Assembly: GCF_016863175.1 (NCBI RefSeq)
Contig: NZ_BOOJ01000006.1
Location: 24,318 to 88,317, forward strand
DNA from: Paraplanobispora siamensis
Lineage (GTDB): Bacteria; Actinomycetota; Actinomycetes; Streptosporangiales; Streptosporangiaceae
Length of the DNA stretch: 64,000 bases
Direction: 5' to 3'
Part shown: positions 16,364 to 25,345 of the stretch, one piece after another
Layout of the letters: each line of letters starts with the position of its first letter
Position numbering within the stretch: the first letter of the stretch is position 1
Position numbers and translations under genes: made by a program
The notes under the pieces: model-generated
The model's database searches: none
What the model saw: only the letters and a program-made list of their open reading frames with translations
Told to the model about the DNA's origin: nothing

Positions 16364-17407
16364 ATGATACGAGCAGCCATCGTGGGCGCGGGCGCCGTCG
16401 CCGCCCACGGCCACGTGCCCGCCGTCCGGGCCCACCGTACCCGCGTCGAACTGGTGGCCGTCGTCGACGTGGACGAGGCCAGGGCCGCGGCGTTCGCGGC
16501 CGAGCACGGCGTGCCGGCCGTCCACACCGGCCTGGCCGGGATGCTGGCCGCCGAGCGGCCCGACCTGGTGTTCGTGTGCACCCCGCCCCACCTGCACGCC
16601 GACCAGGTGGTCGAGTGCCTGCGAGCCGGGGCCTGGGTGTGGTGCGAGAAGCCGCTGTGCAGGTCGCTGGCCGAGTACGACACGATCCAGGCGGCCGAGG
16701 GCGCCGGCGGGCCCCACGTCGCGGTCGTCTACCAGCAGCGCTTCGGCTCCGGGGCCGAGCACCTGCGCGAGCTGACGGCGGCCGGGGCGCTCGGCCGCCC
16801 GCTGGTGGGACTGTGCCAGACCACCTGGTACCGGGACGGGGCCTACTACGCGGCGCCGTACCGCGGCAGGTGGGAGACCGAGGGCGGCGGCACCACCGTG
16901 CTGCACGGCATCCACCAGATCGACCTGATGCTGTCGGTGCTCGGCGACTGGGCGGAGGTCCGGGCGATGGCCGGGCGGCTGGAGCGGCCGATCGAGACCG
17001 AGGACGTGTCGATGGCCGCGGTGCGCTTCGACAACGGCGCGATGGCGAGCGTGGTCAACAGCGTGCTGTCCCCGCGCGAGGAGAGCTATCTGCGTTTCGA
17101 CTTCACCGGCGGCACGGTCGAGCTGCGTCACCTGTACGGCTACCGCAACGAGAACTGGACCTCCACCTCGCCGCTGTGGAGTCCGCCGCGGGACGTGCCG
17201 AGCGGTCACGAGGCGCAGCTGGGCCCGCTGCTCGACGCCTTCGAACGGGGGGAGCCGCCTGCGGCGAGCGGTGCCGACGGCCGGCGCGCGATGGAGTTCG
17301 TCACCGCGCTGTACGCCTCGGCGCTGACCGGGCGTCCCGTGCGGAGAGGGGAGATCGACCCGGGCAACCCCTTCTACCACCGCCTCGACGGGGGCGTCGG
17401 CTGGTAG
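16364..17407 (+). CDS. Gfo/Idh/MocA-family oxidoreductase
   Basis: 347-aa NAD(P)-dependent sugar or uronate dehydrogenase. N-terminal Rossmann fold opens with AAIVGAGAVAAHGHVPAV and contains VFVCTPPHLHADQV; the diagnostic CEKPLCRSLAEYD follows around residues 93-105. The C-terminal alpha/beta domain includes GGGTTVLHGIHQIDLMLSVLGDW, which holds the catalytic-site His/Asp pair of the family. Its promoter/operator pair places it under the divergent LacI regulator. In pectin loci such enzymes oxidise or epimerise unusual sugars; the substrate here is unknown. The start codon is preceded by a modest GCGAGG. Confidence 0.9.
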   Translation: MIRAAIVGAGAVAAHGHVPAVRAHRTRVELVAVVDVDEARAAAFAAEHGVPAVHTGLAGMLAAERPDLVFVCTPPHLHADQVVECLRAGAWVWCEKPLCRSLAEYDTIQAAEGAGGPHVAVVYQQRFGSGAEHLRELTAAGALGRPLVGLCQTTWYRDGAYYAAPYRGRWETEGGGTTVLHGIHQIDLMLSVLGDWAEVRAMAGRLERPIETEDVSMAAVRFDNGAMASVVNSVLSPREESYLRFDFTGGTVELRHLYGYRNENWTSTSPLWSPPRDVPSGHEAQLGPLLDAFERGEPPAASGADGRRAMEFVTALYASALTGRPVRRGEIDPGNPFYHRLDGGVGW

Positions 17408-17445
17408 GAGATGCCGGAAAAATCATCTTCTAGAGGGAAAATCCC

Positions 17446-17459
17446 AATTGAAACGTTCT
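17446..17459 (+). promoter_or_regulatory. LacI operator O3 downstream of the Gfo/Idh gene
   Basis: AATTGAAACGTTCT, one mismatch from O2 in the AAAACGTTCT core. It lies 39 bp after the dehydrogenase stop, at the far end of the next operon's control region, and could support DNA looping. Confidence 0.5.
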
Positions 17460-17670
17460 TCTTGATCGGTCATGTACCGGCCGCATCCGGCGTGCCGGGG
17501 GTTGGCCGATCTGTAACGTTCAGGTAACCCGCCCGGAACGGGGGCACGCCGCGTGGATCTCGGCATGCGCTTTTCACCTGCGAGAATCCCAGCGTGACCT
17601 GCCCGGATCGGGACTCCAGGCCGGCCGTCCACGCGATTCGGCGGCGATCAGGTCTTGTGCGTCCGCTAGG

Positions 17671-17684
17671 GGAACGTTTTAATC
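17671..17684 (-). promoter_or_regulatory. LacI operator O4, inverted, before the DUF1961-YesL-ABC operon
   Basis: Plus strand GGAACGTTTTAATC; the reverse complement GATTAAAACGTTCC carries the exact 11-mer shared with O1 and the GH51 site. About 160 bp upstream of the DUF1961 start. Confidence 0.6.
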
Positions 17685-17694
17685 CCCGGTAAAG

Positions 17695-17711
17695 CAGACG
17701 TAACACGTCTG
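17695..17711. promoter_or_regulatory. 17-bp palindrome of unknown regulator
   Basis: CAGACGT-AAC-ACGTCTG has perfect 7-bp arms and starts 11 bp after operator O4. Its sequence differs from both LacI-type motifs in this region, so a third regulator is possible. Confidence 0.4.
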
Positions 17712-17800
17712 TGAGCGATCACAACGTGGCGCTCCCGTGCGCACGGCGGCGGGCGGCACGGGCCATCCCCTCCCCGCGGAGGGGTGCTTCACGACGATTG

Positions 17801-17814
17801 GGAAAGCGCTTACC
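17801..17814. promoter_or_regulatory. Second LacI-type palindrome, GGAAAGCGCTTACC
   Basis: Central AAGCGCTT with flanking GG/CC and one mismatched pair; central CG as in LacI/cre-like boxes, but unlike the AAAACGTT family nearby. It lies 33 bp before the DUF1961 start, where a bound protein would block transcription or initiation. Confidence 0.45.
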
Positions 17815-17846
17815 AAGAGGAGCGATCAGACAGGAAAGGCGACGGC

Positions 17847-18485
17847 ATGCCGTACCGCAATCCCCTCGCCTCATCCGCCGACCTCGACGGATTCCGGCTG
17901 GAGGGGGAGGGCGCGATCTCGTTCCCCCGGGGCAGGATGCGCCTGGAGAGCCTGCGGCCCCCCGAGGACGGGCAGGACGCCAACATCGTCCTGTGGTGCC
18001 CGGAGGACTTCCCCCCGGACATCACCGTCGAGTGGGACTTCTGGCCCGTCCACGAGCCGGGCCTGTGCATCCTGTTCTTCCACGCCAGGGGCAGGAAGGG
18101 CGAGGACCTGTTCGACCTCGCGCCCCGGACCGGCCCCTACGAGCAGTACCACCACGGCGACCTGGACGCCTACCACGTGTCCTACTACCGCCGCATGTGG
18201 CCCTCCGAGCGCCGCCTGCACACCTGCAACCTGCGCAAGAGCCACGGCTTCCACCTCGTCGCCCGGGGAGCGGACCCGCTCCCGGCGGCGCTGGACGCCC
18301 AGGGACCGTACCCGGTGCGCCTGACCGTCCACCGGGGAGAGATCACCTTCCGGATCGGCGACCTGGTCTCCTTCCGCTGGCGGGACGAGAACCCGCTGCC
18401 CGGAGGGAAGATCGGCTTCCGGCAGATGGCCCCGATGATCGGGGAGTACGCGAACCTGCGGGTCACCCCCGGCGGTGCCCGATGA
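17847..18485 (+). CDS. DUF1961 (YesU-like) protein
   Basis: 212 aa, beta-rich jelly-roll-like protein of the DUF1961 family; B. subtilis YesU belongs to it and is encoded in the rhamnogalacturonan gene cluster. Typical features: YRNPLASSADLDGFRLEGEGAIS opening, FFHARGRKGEDLFD, YHHGDLDAYHVSYYRRMWPSER, and a C-terminal lectin/laminarinase-like strand set ending GKIGFRQMAPMIGEYANLRV. No signal peptide, so cytoplasmic. ATG 17847 chosen because GGAAAGG lies seven bases upstream; upstream in-frame starts would include the operator. Function in the family is unproven; a role on oligosaccharides is inferred from context. Stop overlaps the YesL start. Confidence 0.85.
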   Translation: MPYRNPLASSADLDGFRLEGEGAISFPRGRMRLESLRPPEDGQDANIVLWCPEDFPPDITVEWDFWPVHEPGLCILFFHARGRKGEDLFDLAPRTGPYEQYHHGDLDAYHVSYYRRMWPSERRLHTCNLRKSHGFHLVARGADPLPAALDAQGPYPVRLTVHRGEITFRIGDLVSFRWRDENPLPGGKIGFRQMAPMIGEYANLRVTPGGAR

Positions 18486-19105
18486 GCGCCTGGCCGATCC
18501 GGCTCTACGCGGCCTGCGACGAGCTGGTGTGGGCGCTGCGGCTCAACCTCGCCTGGATCGTGTTCACCCTCGCCGGCGGGGTGGTGCTGGGAATCGGCCC
18601 CGCGACCGTCGCGGCGTACACGCTGGCCCGGCGGCACGCCCGGTCCGAGGCGCCGCGGCTCTGGCCGGAGTTCGCGGCCGTCTACCGCCGGGAGTTCGCG
18701 CGCGGCTCGCTGCTGGTGCTCCCGCCGCTGGCGGTGGCGGGCGTGCTGTACGGCAACCACCTGTACTTCTCGGCCCTCGGGCTGGGAACGGCCCCGCCCG
18801 GGCTGGTCACCTTCGCGGGGCTGCTCGCGGTGGCCGCCGTCACGGCCTACCTGCTGCCCATGTACGTCCACTACGACCTGCGGCCCCTGGCCTGCCTGCC
18901 CAAGGCGTCGCGGCTGGCCCTGGCCCGCCCCGCGTCCACGGTCCTGCTGCTGTTCGTCTTCACGGCGGTGGCGTTCGCCGCCGCGACCTTCCCGTTCCTG
19001 GCGCTCACGCTGGCCGGCGGCGCCTGGATCCAGCTCGACACCTGGCTCTGCCTGCGCTTCTTCGCCGAGAACGAGGCGCACCTGCACCCGAAAGGCATTC
19101 GATGA
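18482..19105 (+). CDS. YesL-family (DUF624) membrane protein
   Basis: 207 aa with about five hydrophobic segments (roughly residues 20-50, 73-95, 101-123, 146-170 and 172-190). The N-terminal pattern of a few cytoplasmic residues followed by NLAWIVFTLAGGVVLGIGPATVAAY is the DUF624/YesL signature. The family accompanies YtcQ/LplA-type sugar binding proteins and permeases, as here. ATG overlaps the DUF1961 stop and its own stop overlaps the binding-protein start (both ATGA), so it is co-translated with the importer. Exact function unknown. Confidence 0.85.
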   Translation: MSAWPIRLYAACDELVWALRLNLAWIVFTLAGGVVLGIGPATVAAYTLARRHARSEAPRLWPEFAAVYRREFARGSLLVLPPLAVAGVLYGNHLYFSALGLGTAPPGLVTFAGLLAVAAVTAYLLPMYVHYDLRPLACLPKASRLALARPASTVLLLFVFTAVAFAAATFPFLALTLAGGAWIQLDTWLCLRFFAENEAHLHPKGIR

Positions 19106-20652
19106 ACACCACCCCCCGCCGGCTGCTGGCCGGAACGATCGCCCTGACGACCGCGCTCCTCGCCTCCGCCTGCGGCAGCGACGACTCGGGGCAGCAGGCC
19201 GCGAGCAACGAGCTGACCATGATGGTCCCGCTGTTCGGCACCGCCCCCGACCCCGGCGGTGAGGTGCACAAGGCGGTCGAGAAGATCGTCGGCAAGAAGC
19301 TAAAGATCACCTGGGTGCCCAACGCCGAGTACCAGGACAAGACCAACGTCACGCTCGCCTCGGACACGATCCCGCAGGTCATGGTCGTCCAGGGCAAGAT
19401 CCCCTCGTTCGTCCAGGCCGCGCAGGCCGGGGCGTTCTGGGAGCTCACCGGCAAGCTGGACAAGTACCCGAATCTCAAGGCCAAGTCCGAGCAGGCCGAG
19501 CGCAACGCCTCCATCAACGGCAAGGTCTACGGCATCTACCGGGTCCGTCCGCTGCTGCGCTCGGCGGTGCTGTACCGCAAGGACTGGCTGGACAAGCTGG
19601 ACCTGAAGGTCCCCGAGACCGTCGACGAGCTCTACGAGGTCGCCAAGGCCTTCACCGAGAAGGACCCGGACGGCAACGGCAAGAAGGACACCTACGGACT
19701 GATCATCCCCAAGTGGCCCACGCCGGTCTTCTGCAGCTCCAGCCCGTACAACGTGGTCGAGACCTGGTTCGGCGCCCCGAACTGCTACGGCGACCGCGGC
19801 GGCAAGCTCGTGCCCGCCTTCGACACCGAGGAGTTCTACACCGCCAACCGGTGGCTGAAGAAGATGGTCGACGAGGGCCTGGTCAACCCGGACTTCGCCA
19901 CCCTGGACTCGGCCAAGTGGAACGACCCGTTCTACCAGGGCAAGGGCGGCATCATCATCGACGTCAACGTCCGCGCCACCCAGATGTACGGCCTGCTCAA
20001 GGAGCAGGACCCGGAGAACTACGGTGACAAGCTCGCGATGGGCGGCAACCTCAAGCGCTCCGACGGCCAGAAGTTCTCCCACCCCTTCGACGGCTACAAC
20101 GGCTTCCTGGCCGTCTCCAGGCAGAGCGTGCGCACCGAGGTGGAGCTGGACGAGGTGCTGAAGGCCCTGGACAGGCTGGCGACCAAGGAGGGCCAGGCCC
20201 TGCTGGCCAACGGCATCGAGGGCCGGAACTTCAAGCTGGAGAACGGCTTCGACGTGCCGATCGACGACGACGACCCGGCGGTCAAGACCATCAACAACGA
20301 CGTGGACTTCGCCTTCATCCAGCTGGGCACCTGGGCCACCATCGGCATGGGCGTCTACGAGTCGATGCCCGCCAGCGAGGCCGAGCGGGAGAACCTGAGG
20401 CTCCGCAAGGAGCTGATGGAGCTCGACCTGCAGACGGCGGTGCACAACCCGACCCTGCCGCTCGTCTCGCCCACCTACGTCAGCAAGGGCGCGACCCTCG
20501 ACCCCATCGTCTCCGACGCCCGGGTGAAGTACCTGGCCGGTGAGATCACCGAGGAGCAGCTCCGGGCCGAGGTCAAGCGCTGGCACGAGAGCGGCGGCGA
20601 CCAGGTGATCGCCGAGATCAACGACCTGCACGCCAAGCTCGGCGGCAGCTGA
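19102..20652 (+). CDS. ABC-transporter sugar-binding lipoprotein (LplA/YtcQ-like)
   Basis: 516 aa. Lipoprotein signal peptide with lipobox LLASAC, Cys24 as lipidation site. The mature protein is a large type-1 solute binding protein (PLFGTAPDPGGEVHKAVEKIVGKKLKI, VLYRKDWLDKLDLKVPETVDELYEVAKAF, DPDGNGKKDTYGL calcium-like loop), the size and style of LplA/YtcQ proteins. It captures oligosaccharides outside the membrane and delivers them to the two permeases downstream. By context the ligand is probably a pectin (rhamnogalacturonan or arabinan) fragment; that is inference. Confidence 0.92.
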   Translation: MNTTPRRLLAGTIALTTALLASACGSDDSGQQAASNELTMMVPLFGTAPDPGGEVHKAVEKIVGKKLKITWVPNAEYQDKTNVTLASDTIPQVMVVQGKIPSFVQAAQAGAFWELTGKLDKYPNLKAKSEQAERNASINGKVYGIYRVRPLLRSAVLYRKDWLDKLDLKVPETVDELYEVAKAFTEKDPDGNGKKDTYGLIIPKWPTPVFCSSSPYNVVETWFGAPNCYGDRGGKLVPAFDTEEFYTANRWLKKMVDEGLVNPDFATLDSAKWNDPFYQGKGGIIIDVNVRATQMYGLLKEQDPENYGDKLAMGGNLKRSDGQKFSHPFDGYNGFLAVSRQSVRTEVELDEVLKALDRLATKEGQALLANGIEGRNFKLENGFDVPIDDDDPAVKTINNDVDFAFIQLGTWATIGMGVYESMPASEAERENLRLRKELMELDLQTAVHNPTLPLVSPTYVSKGATLDPIVSDARVKYLAGEITEEQLRAEVKRWHESGGDQVIAEINDLHAKLGGS

Positions 20653-20711
20653 CCCGACCTCTGACGAGGGGCCCGGCGCACCCGGGCCCCTCCCGGTGAA
20701 AGGAGGCCGCT

Positions 20712-21683
20712 GTGGCCACCGACCTGGCGCCGCCTCCTGTGAAGGCGGTCCCCGATCCCGGGCGCGAGACCGAGAAGGTGCCGATCCGCGTCGCGCTGCT
20801 GCGGTACCGCTGGCTGTACCTGATGCTCATCCCGGGCCTGATCTACTTCGCGCTCTTCAAGTACCTGCCGATGTACGGCCTGACGATCGCCTTCCAGGAC
20901 TTCGTGCCGTTCCTCGGCTACTCGGGCAGCGAGTGGGTGGGGTTCAAGCACTTCGAGGACCTGTTCACCGGCCCCGACTTCGGCCGCCTGCTGTCCAACA
21001 CGCTGATCCTCGCGCTGCTGACGGTGATCTTCGTCTTCCCGGCGCCGATCATCGTCGCGCTGATGCTGAACGAGCTGCGGGTCGGCGTGCTCAAGCGCTC
21101 GATCCAGTCCCTGATCTACATCCCGCACTTCCTGTCCTGGACGATCGTCGCCTCCTTGACGTACCTGCTGTTCGCGGTGGACTTCGGAGTGATCGCGAAC
21201 TTCATCCACGACGTGCTCGGCGGTCCCAGGGTCGACTACGTCGCGCAGGCGGACTGGTTCCGGCCGATCATCATCATGCAGACGCTGTGGAAGGCGACCG
21301 GCTGGGGCACGATCATCTATCTGGCCGCGCTGGCGAGCGTGGACCCGAACCTGTACGAGGCGGCGCGCATGGACGGCGCCGGGCGACGGCGGCAGTTCTG
21401 GCACATCACGCTGCCCGCCATCCGCCCCACGATCGTGGTCATGGCCATCCTGACCTCGGGCAACCTGCTCGACGCCAGCTTCGAGCAGATCTGGCTGATG
21501 ACCAACTCGCTGAACCGCTCGGTCGCCGACGTGTTCGACAGCTACGTCTACTACGTCGGCATCACCCAGGGCGCCTTCAGCTACTCCACCGCCGTCGGCC
21601 TGTTCAAGGGCCTGGCCGGCGTCGTCCTGATCTTCGGCTCCAACTGGCTGGCCAAGCGCCTGGGCCAGCGCGGACTGTTCTAG
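20712..21683 (+). CDS. Sugar ABC-transporter permease (LplB-like)
   Basis: 323-aa inner-membrane permease with six hydrophobic segments. GTG 20712 follows AAAGGAGG. The EAA loop that docks the ATPase reads EAARMDGAGRRRQFWHITLP. FKYLPMYGLTIAFQDF near the N-terminus is characteristic of the LplB subgroup. Pairs with the next permease. No ATP-binding subunit is encoded in the locus, so a shared MsiK/MsmX-type ATPase elsewhere is expected. Confidence 0.93.
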   Translation: MATDLAPPPVKAVPDPGRETEKVPIRVALLRYRWLYLMLIPGLIYFALFKYLPMYGLTIAFQDFVPFLGYSGSEWVGFKHFEDLFTGPDFGRLLSNTLILALLTVIFVFPAPIIVALMLNELRVGVLKRSIQSLIYIPHFLSWTIVASLTYLLFAVDFGVIANFIHDVLGGPRVDYVAQADWFRPIIIMQTLWKATGWGTIIYLAALASVDPNLYEAARMDGAGRRRQFWHITLPAIRPTIVVMAILTSGNLLDASFEQIWLMTNSLNRSVADVFDSYVYYVGITQGAFSYSTAVGLFKGLAGVVLIFGSNWLAKRLGQRGLF

Positions 21684-21695
21684 GGAGCGCCCGGC

Positions 21696-22571
21696 ATGTC
21701 GGTCAACCACTACAAGTCCTTCGGCAGCCGCGTGTTCGACGCGCTCAACATCGCGCTGCTCGTCGCGCTGGCCCTGGTCACGGTGCTGCCGCTGCTCTAC
21801 GTCCTGGCCGGGTCGTTCGCCACCGAGTCGGAGATCGCCACCCGGCCGTTCTTCCTCTGGCCGGAGAAGTTCGTCACCGACACCTACGAGTACATCTTCG
21901 GCACCGGCGCCTTCGTCCGCGCCCTGATCACCACGATCTGCGTGACGGCGGTGGGCACGGCGGTCCAGGTCATGCTGACCCTCACCATGGCCTACCCGCT
22001 GGCCAAGCGGTACCTGCCGGGCCGCGCGCTGGTGCTGAACCTGGTCATCTTCACGCTGGTGTTCAGCGGCGGCATGGTCCCCACCTACCTGGTGGTCCGC
22101 GACCTCGGGCTGCTCGACAGCTACTGGGCGCTGATCCTGCCGCTGGCGATCAACCCGTTCTACCTGATCATCGTCAAGAGCTTCTTCCAGGAGCTGCCGC
22201 AGGCGCTGGAGGAGGCGGCGCGCATCGACGGCTGCAGCGAGATGGGCGTCTTCCTCAAGATCGTTCTTCCGCTCTCCAAGCCGATCATCGCGACGTTCTC
22301 GTTGTTCTACGCGGTGGGCATCTGGAACGACTACGTCTCGCCGCTGCTGTACATCGACGACTCCAGCAAGTGGACGCTCCAGGTGCTGGTCCGCCAGCTC
22401 ACCAGCGCCGACGCCGAGAACGCCCTGGCCCAGCTCGACTCGGTGTTCTTCCCGGCGGAGGGCCTGAAGTTCGCGGTCATCGTCATCGCGACGCTGCCGA
22501 TCCTGTTCTTCTATCCGTTCCTGCAGAAGTACTTCGCCAAGGGCGTGCTGATCGGGTCGGTGAAGGAGTGA
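21696..22571 (+). CDS. Sugar ABC-transporter permease (LplC/YtcP-like)
   Basis: 291-aa partner permease with six hydrophobic segments. EAA motif EEAARIDGCSEMGVFLKIVLPLSKP; SFATESEIATRPFFLWPEKF and GGMVPTYLVVRDLGLLDSYWALILP are typical of the YtcP/LplC subgroup. Twelve bases separate it from the first permease, and its stop overlaps the lyase start (GTGA). Confidence 0.93.
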   Translation: MSVNHYKSFGSRVFDALNIALLVALALVTVLPLLYVLAGSFATESEIATRPFFLWPEKFVTDTYEYIFGTGAFVRALITTICVTAVGTAVQVMLTLTMAYPLAKRYLPGRALVLNLVIFTLVFSGGMVPTYLVVRDLGLLDSYWALILPLAINPFYLIIVKSFFQELPQALEEAARIDGCSEMGVFLKIVLPLSKPIIATFSLFYAVGIWNDYVSPLLYIDDSSKWTLQVLVRQLTSADAENALAQLDSVFFPAEGLKFAVIVIATLPILFFYPFLQKYFAKGVLIGSVKE

Positions 22572-25246
22572 CGGCCGCAGGAGCGATCGAGGGAGGGACG
22601 GCCGGGGCGGCGACGGTGCTGCGCTGGCTGGAGGGGCCGTGCCGGCAGGGCGTGACCTGGGGCGTGCCCTGGCCGCGCGGGACCGTGCGGCCCGGCGCCC
22701 CCTTCGCGCTCGCCGACGGCACCCCCGTGCAGAGCTGGACCACCGCCACCTGGCCCGACGGCTCGGTCAAGTGGTCGGCCCACGCAGTCGGCCCGCAGGC
22801 CGTGCCCGCGCGGTCCTACGAGCTGGTCCCGGGCGCCGAGCCCGCCGCGCCGGGGGAGCCGGTGACGGTCACCCGCGACGGTGACGTGCTCCGGGTGTCC
22901 ACCGGGCCGGTCGCCTGGACCCTGCCGGGGGGAGGCGGGACGGACCTGGTCACCTCCGTCGCGTACGGCGGCGCCGAGATCGCGCGTGAGGTGCGCCTGG
23001 TCAGCCTGCGCCAGGACACCCCCGAGGAGGACGGCTCGCGGGTCCGCGCGCCGTACACCGGGAGGGTCGCCCGGGTCGTCGTCGAACAGGACGGGCCGGT
23101 GCGCGCGGTCGTACGGCTGGAGGGCCGGCACGTCCCCGACGAGGGCACCGGGGTGGGCACGGGGGAGGCCGCCGGGGAAGGCGCCGCGGAGGGCGGGTCC
23201 TGGCTGCCGTTCACCGTGCGCCTGTACTTCTACGCCGGGGCGGCGGACGTGCGCGTCGTGCACAGCTTCGTCTGGGACGGCGACGCCTCCCGGGACTTCC
23301 TGGCCGGGCTGGGCCTGCGGGCGCGGGTGGTCATGCGCGACGCGCTCCACGACCGGCACGTCCGGCTGGCCGGGGCGGAGGGCTTCCTCGCCGAGGCCGT
23401 CCGGGGCCTGACCGGCCTGCGCCGCGATCCGGGCGAGGCCGTACGGCGGGCGCAGGTCGGGGGCCGTTCGGCCGGTGAGATCGGCGACCCCGAGGTGGCC
23501 GGGCGGCTCCATCTGATCCCGGCCTGGAACGACTACACCCTCGACCAGTCCAGCGCCGACGGCTTCACCCTGCGCAAGCGCACCGCGCCCGGCCACGCCT
23601 GGGTCGCCGTCCCGGCGGGCACCAGGTCGCGGGGGTACGGCTACGTCGGGGGCGCCGGCGGCGGCCTGGGCTTCGGGCTGCGCGACTTCTGGCGGCTGCA
23701 CCCCACCCGGCTGGACATCCGCGGCGCCGCGACCGACCTGGCCACGGCCACCGTCTGGCTCTGGTCGCCCGGCGCCCCGCCCATGGACCTGCGCTTCTGG
23801 CACGACGGGATGGGCCAGGACACCCACGCCGGGCAGCTCGAAGGGCTGGAGATCACCTACGAGGACCACGAACCCGGCTTCGGCGACCCGCACGGCGTCG
23901 CCCGCACCCACGAGCTGACCCTGCGGGCCTGCCCGGCCACCCCGCCGGCCGCCGAGCTGGCGGAGTACGCCGCCCTGCTGGAGAGCCCCGGCCTGCTGAC
24001 CGTCAGCCCCGGGCGGATGCGGGCGGCGGGCGTGTTCGGCACCTGGTCGCCGCCCGACCGGTCTGCCCCGGCCGCCGCGGCGATCGAGGACAGGCTGGAC
24101 TTCCTGTCGGATTTCTACGCGCGCCAGCGCGAGGAACGCCGCTGGTACGGGTTCTGGGACTACGGCGACGTCATGCACGCCTACGACCCCGACCGGCACA
24201 CCTGGCGCTACGACGTGGGCGGCTACGCCTGGGACAACTCCGAGCTCTCGCCGGACCTGTGGCTGTGGTACCAGTACCTGCGCACCGGGCGGGCCGACGT
24301 CTTCCGCCTGGCCGAGGCGATGACCCGGCACACCGGCGAGGTCGACGTCTACCACCTCGGCCGCTGGAAGGGCCTGGGGTCCCGGCACAACGTGCAGCAC
24401 TGGGGGTGCAGCTGCAAGCAGCTGCGCGTCTCCAACGCCGCCTACCGGCGCTTCTTCTACTATCTGACCGCCGACGAGCGCACCGGGGACCTGCTGGACG
24501 AGCTGGCCGCGCCCGAGGAGACGTTCCTGGCCGTCGACCCGCTGCGCAAGGTCCGCCGCGACGTCTACACCCCCGACCCCGCCGCGCTGTCGGTGGGCCT
24601 GGGCGTGGACTGGGGGGCGCTGGCCGCCGCCTGGCTCACCCGCTGGGAGCGGCACGGCGACGAGCGGGCCAGGGACCGGCTGCTGGGCACGATGGCCGAC
24701 ATCGGGGCGCTGCCGTACGGCTTCCTCACCGGTGAGGCCCGCCTGGACCTGGCCACCGGCCGGTTCGGCACCGCCCGGGAGGTCATCGACGTCTCCCACC
24801 TGTCGGCGCTGTTCGGGCTGCCGGAGATCTGCGCCGAGCTGATCGACCTGGAGCTGGGCGTGCCCGGCTTCGAGCGGGCCTGGCTGGACTACTGCCGCCT
24901 GTACCTCGCCCCCGCCGAGCGGCAGGCCGCCGAGGTGGGCCGGGCGCTGTCCGGCATCTCGATGATCCAGGCGCACAGCAGGCTCGCCGCCTACGCCGCG
25001 GCCCGCACCGGCGACGCGGAGCTCGCCCGGCTCGCCTGGCGGAAGTTCTTCCACGACGAGGGCGACCGGCTCAACGTCAACCCGCTGCAGCGGCAGGACG
25101 ACTGGCGGCTGACCGAGGTGCGCGGCCCGGCCGTGCTCATGCCGGTCACCGAGGCGCCGTTCGTCTCCACCAACGACGCCGCCCAGTACGGCCTGGCCGC
25201 CATCCAGAACCTGGCGCTCATCGGGGACCGGATCACCGCTCCCTGA
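22568..25246 (+). CDS. PL26-like exo-rhamnogalacturonan lyase (YetA-type)
   Basis: 892 aa from the GTG overlapping the permease stop. The three-part layout of the PcRGLX/YetA family is visible: an N-terminal RIFT-barrel-like domain with the VTWGVPWPRGTVRPG signature, a central beta-sandwich (about 350-480) and a C-terminal alpha/alpha toroid rich in Trp/Tyr (YGFWDYGDVMHAY, VGGYAWDNSELSPDLWLWYQY, SRHNVQHWGC). Characterised relatives release unsaturated galacturonosyl-rhamnose from rhamnogalacturonan by beta-elimination. No signal peptide, so it would act on imported oligosaccharides. Position directly behind LplABC-type import genes mirrors the B. subtilis lpl-yetA order. Confidence 0.82.
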   Translation: MTAAGAIEGGTAGAATVLRWLEGPCRQGVTWGVPWPRGTVRPGAPFALADGTPVQSWTTATWPDGSVKWSAHAVGPQAVPARSYELVPGAEPAAPGEPVTVTRDGDVLRVSTGPVAWTLPGGGGTDLVTSVAYGGAEIAREVRLVSLRQDTPEEDGSRVRAPYTGRVARVVVEQDGPVRAVVRLEGRHVPDEGTGVGTGEAAGEGAAEGGSWLPFTVRLYFYAGAADVRVVHSFVWDGDASRDFLAGLGLRARVVMRDALHDRHVRLAGAEGFLAEAVRGLTGLRRDPGEAVRRAQVGGRSAGEIGDPEVAGRLHLIPAWNDYTLDQSSADGFTLRKRTAPGHAWVAVPAGTRSRGYGYVGGAGGGLGFGLRDFWRLHPTRLDIRGAATDLATATVWLWSPGAPPMDLRFWHDGMGQDTHAGQLEGLEITYEDHEPGFGDPHGVARTHELTLRACPATPPAAELAEYAALLESPGLLTVSPGRMRAAGVFGTWSPPDRSAPAAAAIEDRLDFLSDFYARQREERRWYGFWDYGDVMHAYDPDRHTWRYDVGGYAWDNSELSPDLWLWYQYLRTGRADVFRLAEAMTRHTGEVDVYHLGRWKGLGSRHNVQHWGCSCKQLRVSNAAYRRFFYYLTADERTGDLLDELAAPEETFLAVDPLRKVRRDVYTPDPAALSVGLGVDWGALAAAWLTRWERHGDERARDRLLGTMADIGALPYGFLTGEARLDLATGRFGTAREVIDVSHLSALFGLPEICAELIDLELGVPGFERAWLDYCRLYLAPAERQAAEVGRALSGISMIQAHSRLAAYAAARTGDAELARLAWRKFFHDEGDRLNVNPLQRQDDWRLTEVRGPAVLMPVTEAPFVSTNDAAQYGLAAIQNLALIGDRITAP

Positions 25247-25311
25247 CCCGTCACCCTCTGGGCCGCCACCCTCCGCGCCGTCACCATCTGAGGCGCCGGC
25301 CCCGACCGGAG

Positions 25312-25341
25312 CCCGGCCCCGGTTCCCGCCGGGGGCCGGGG
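25312..25341. terminator. Hairpin between convergent lyase and arabinofuranosidase genes
   Basis: CCCGGCCCCGG (25312-25322) pairs with CCGGGGGCCGGGG (25329-25341), allowing one bulged G, over a 6-nt loop. It sits just beyond both stop codons and has no T-run; a bidirectional terminator is the simplest reading. Confidence 0.5.
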
Positions 25342-25345
25342 CCCG

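Larger units (their letters stand above)
17408..17846. other. 439-bp regulatory intergenic region before the pectin-uptake operon
   Basis: No gene supported. Contains two clear copies (17446-17459, 17671-17684) and one weak copy (CTGTAACGTTCAGG, 17511-17524) of the LacI operator, a separate 17-bp palindrome at 17695-17711, a 7-bp hairpin CCCCTCC/GGAGGGG at 17767-17784 and a second LacI-type palindrome at 17801-17814. This density suggests more than one regulator acts on the downstream operon. Confidence 0.6.

Noticed and set aside
20696..22567. Upstream part of the long frame that ends with the PL26-like lyase
   Set aside because: It is a shadow of the two permease genes; the lyase signature begins at GTG 22568.
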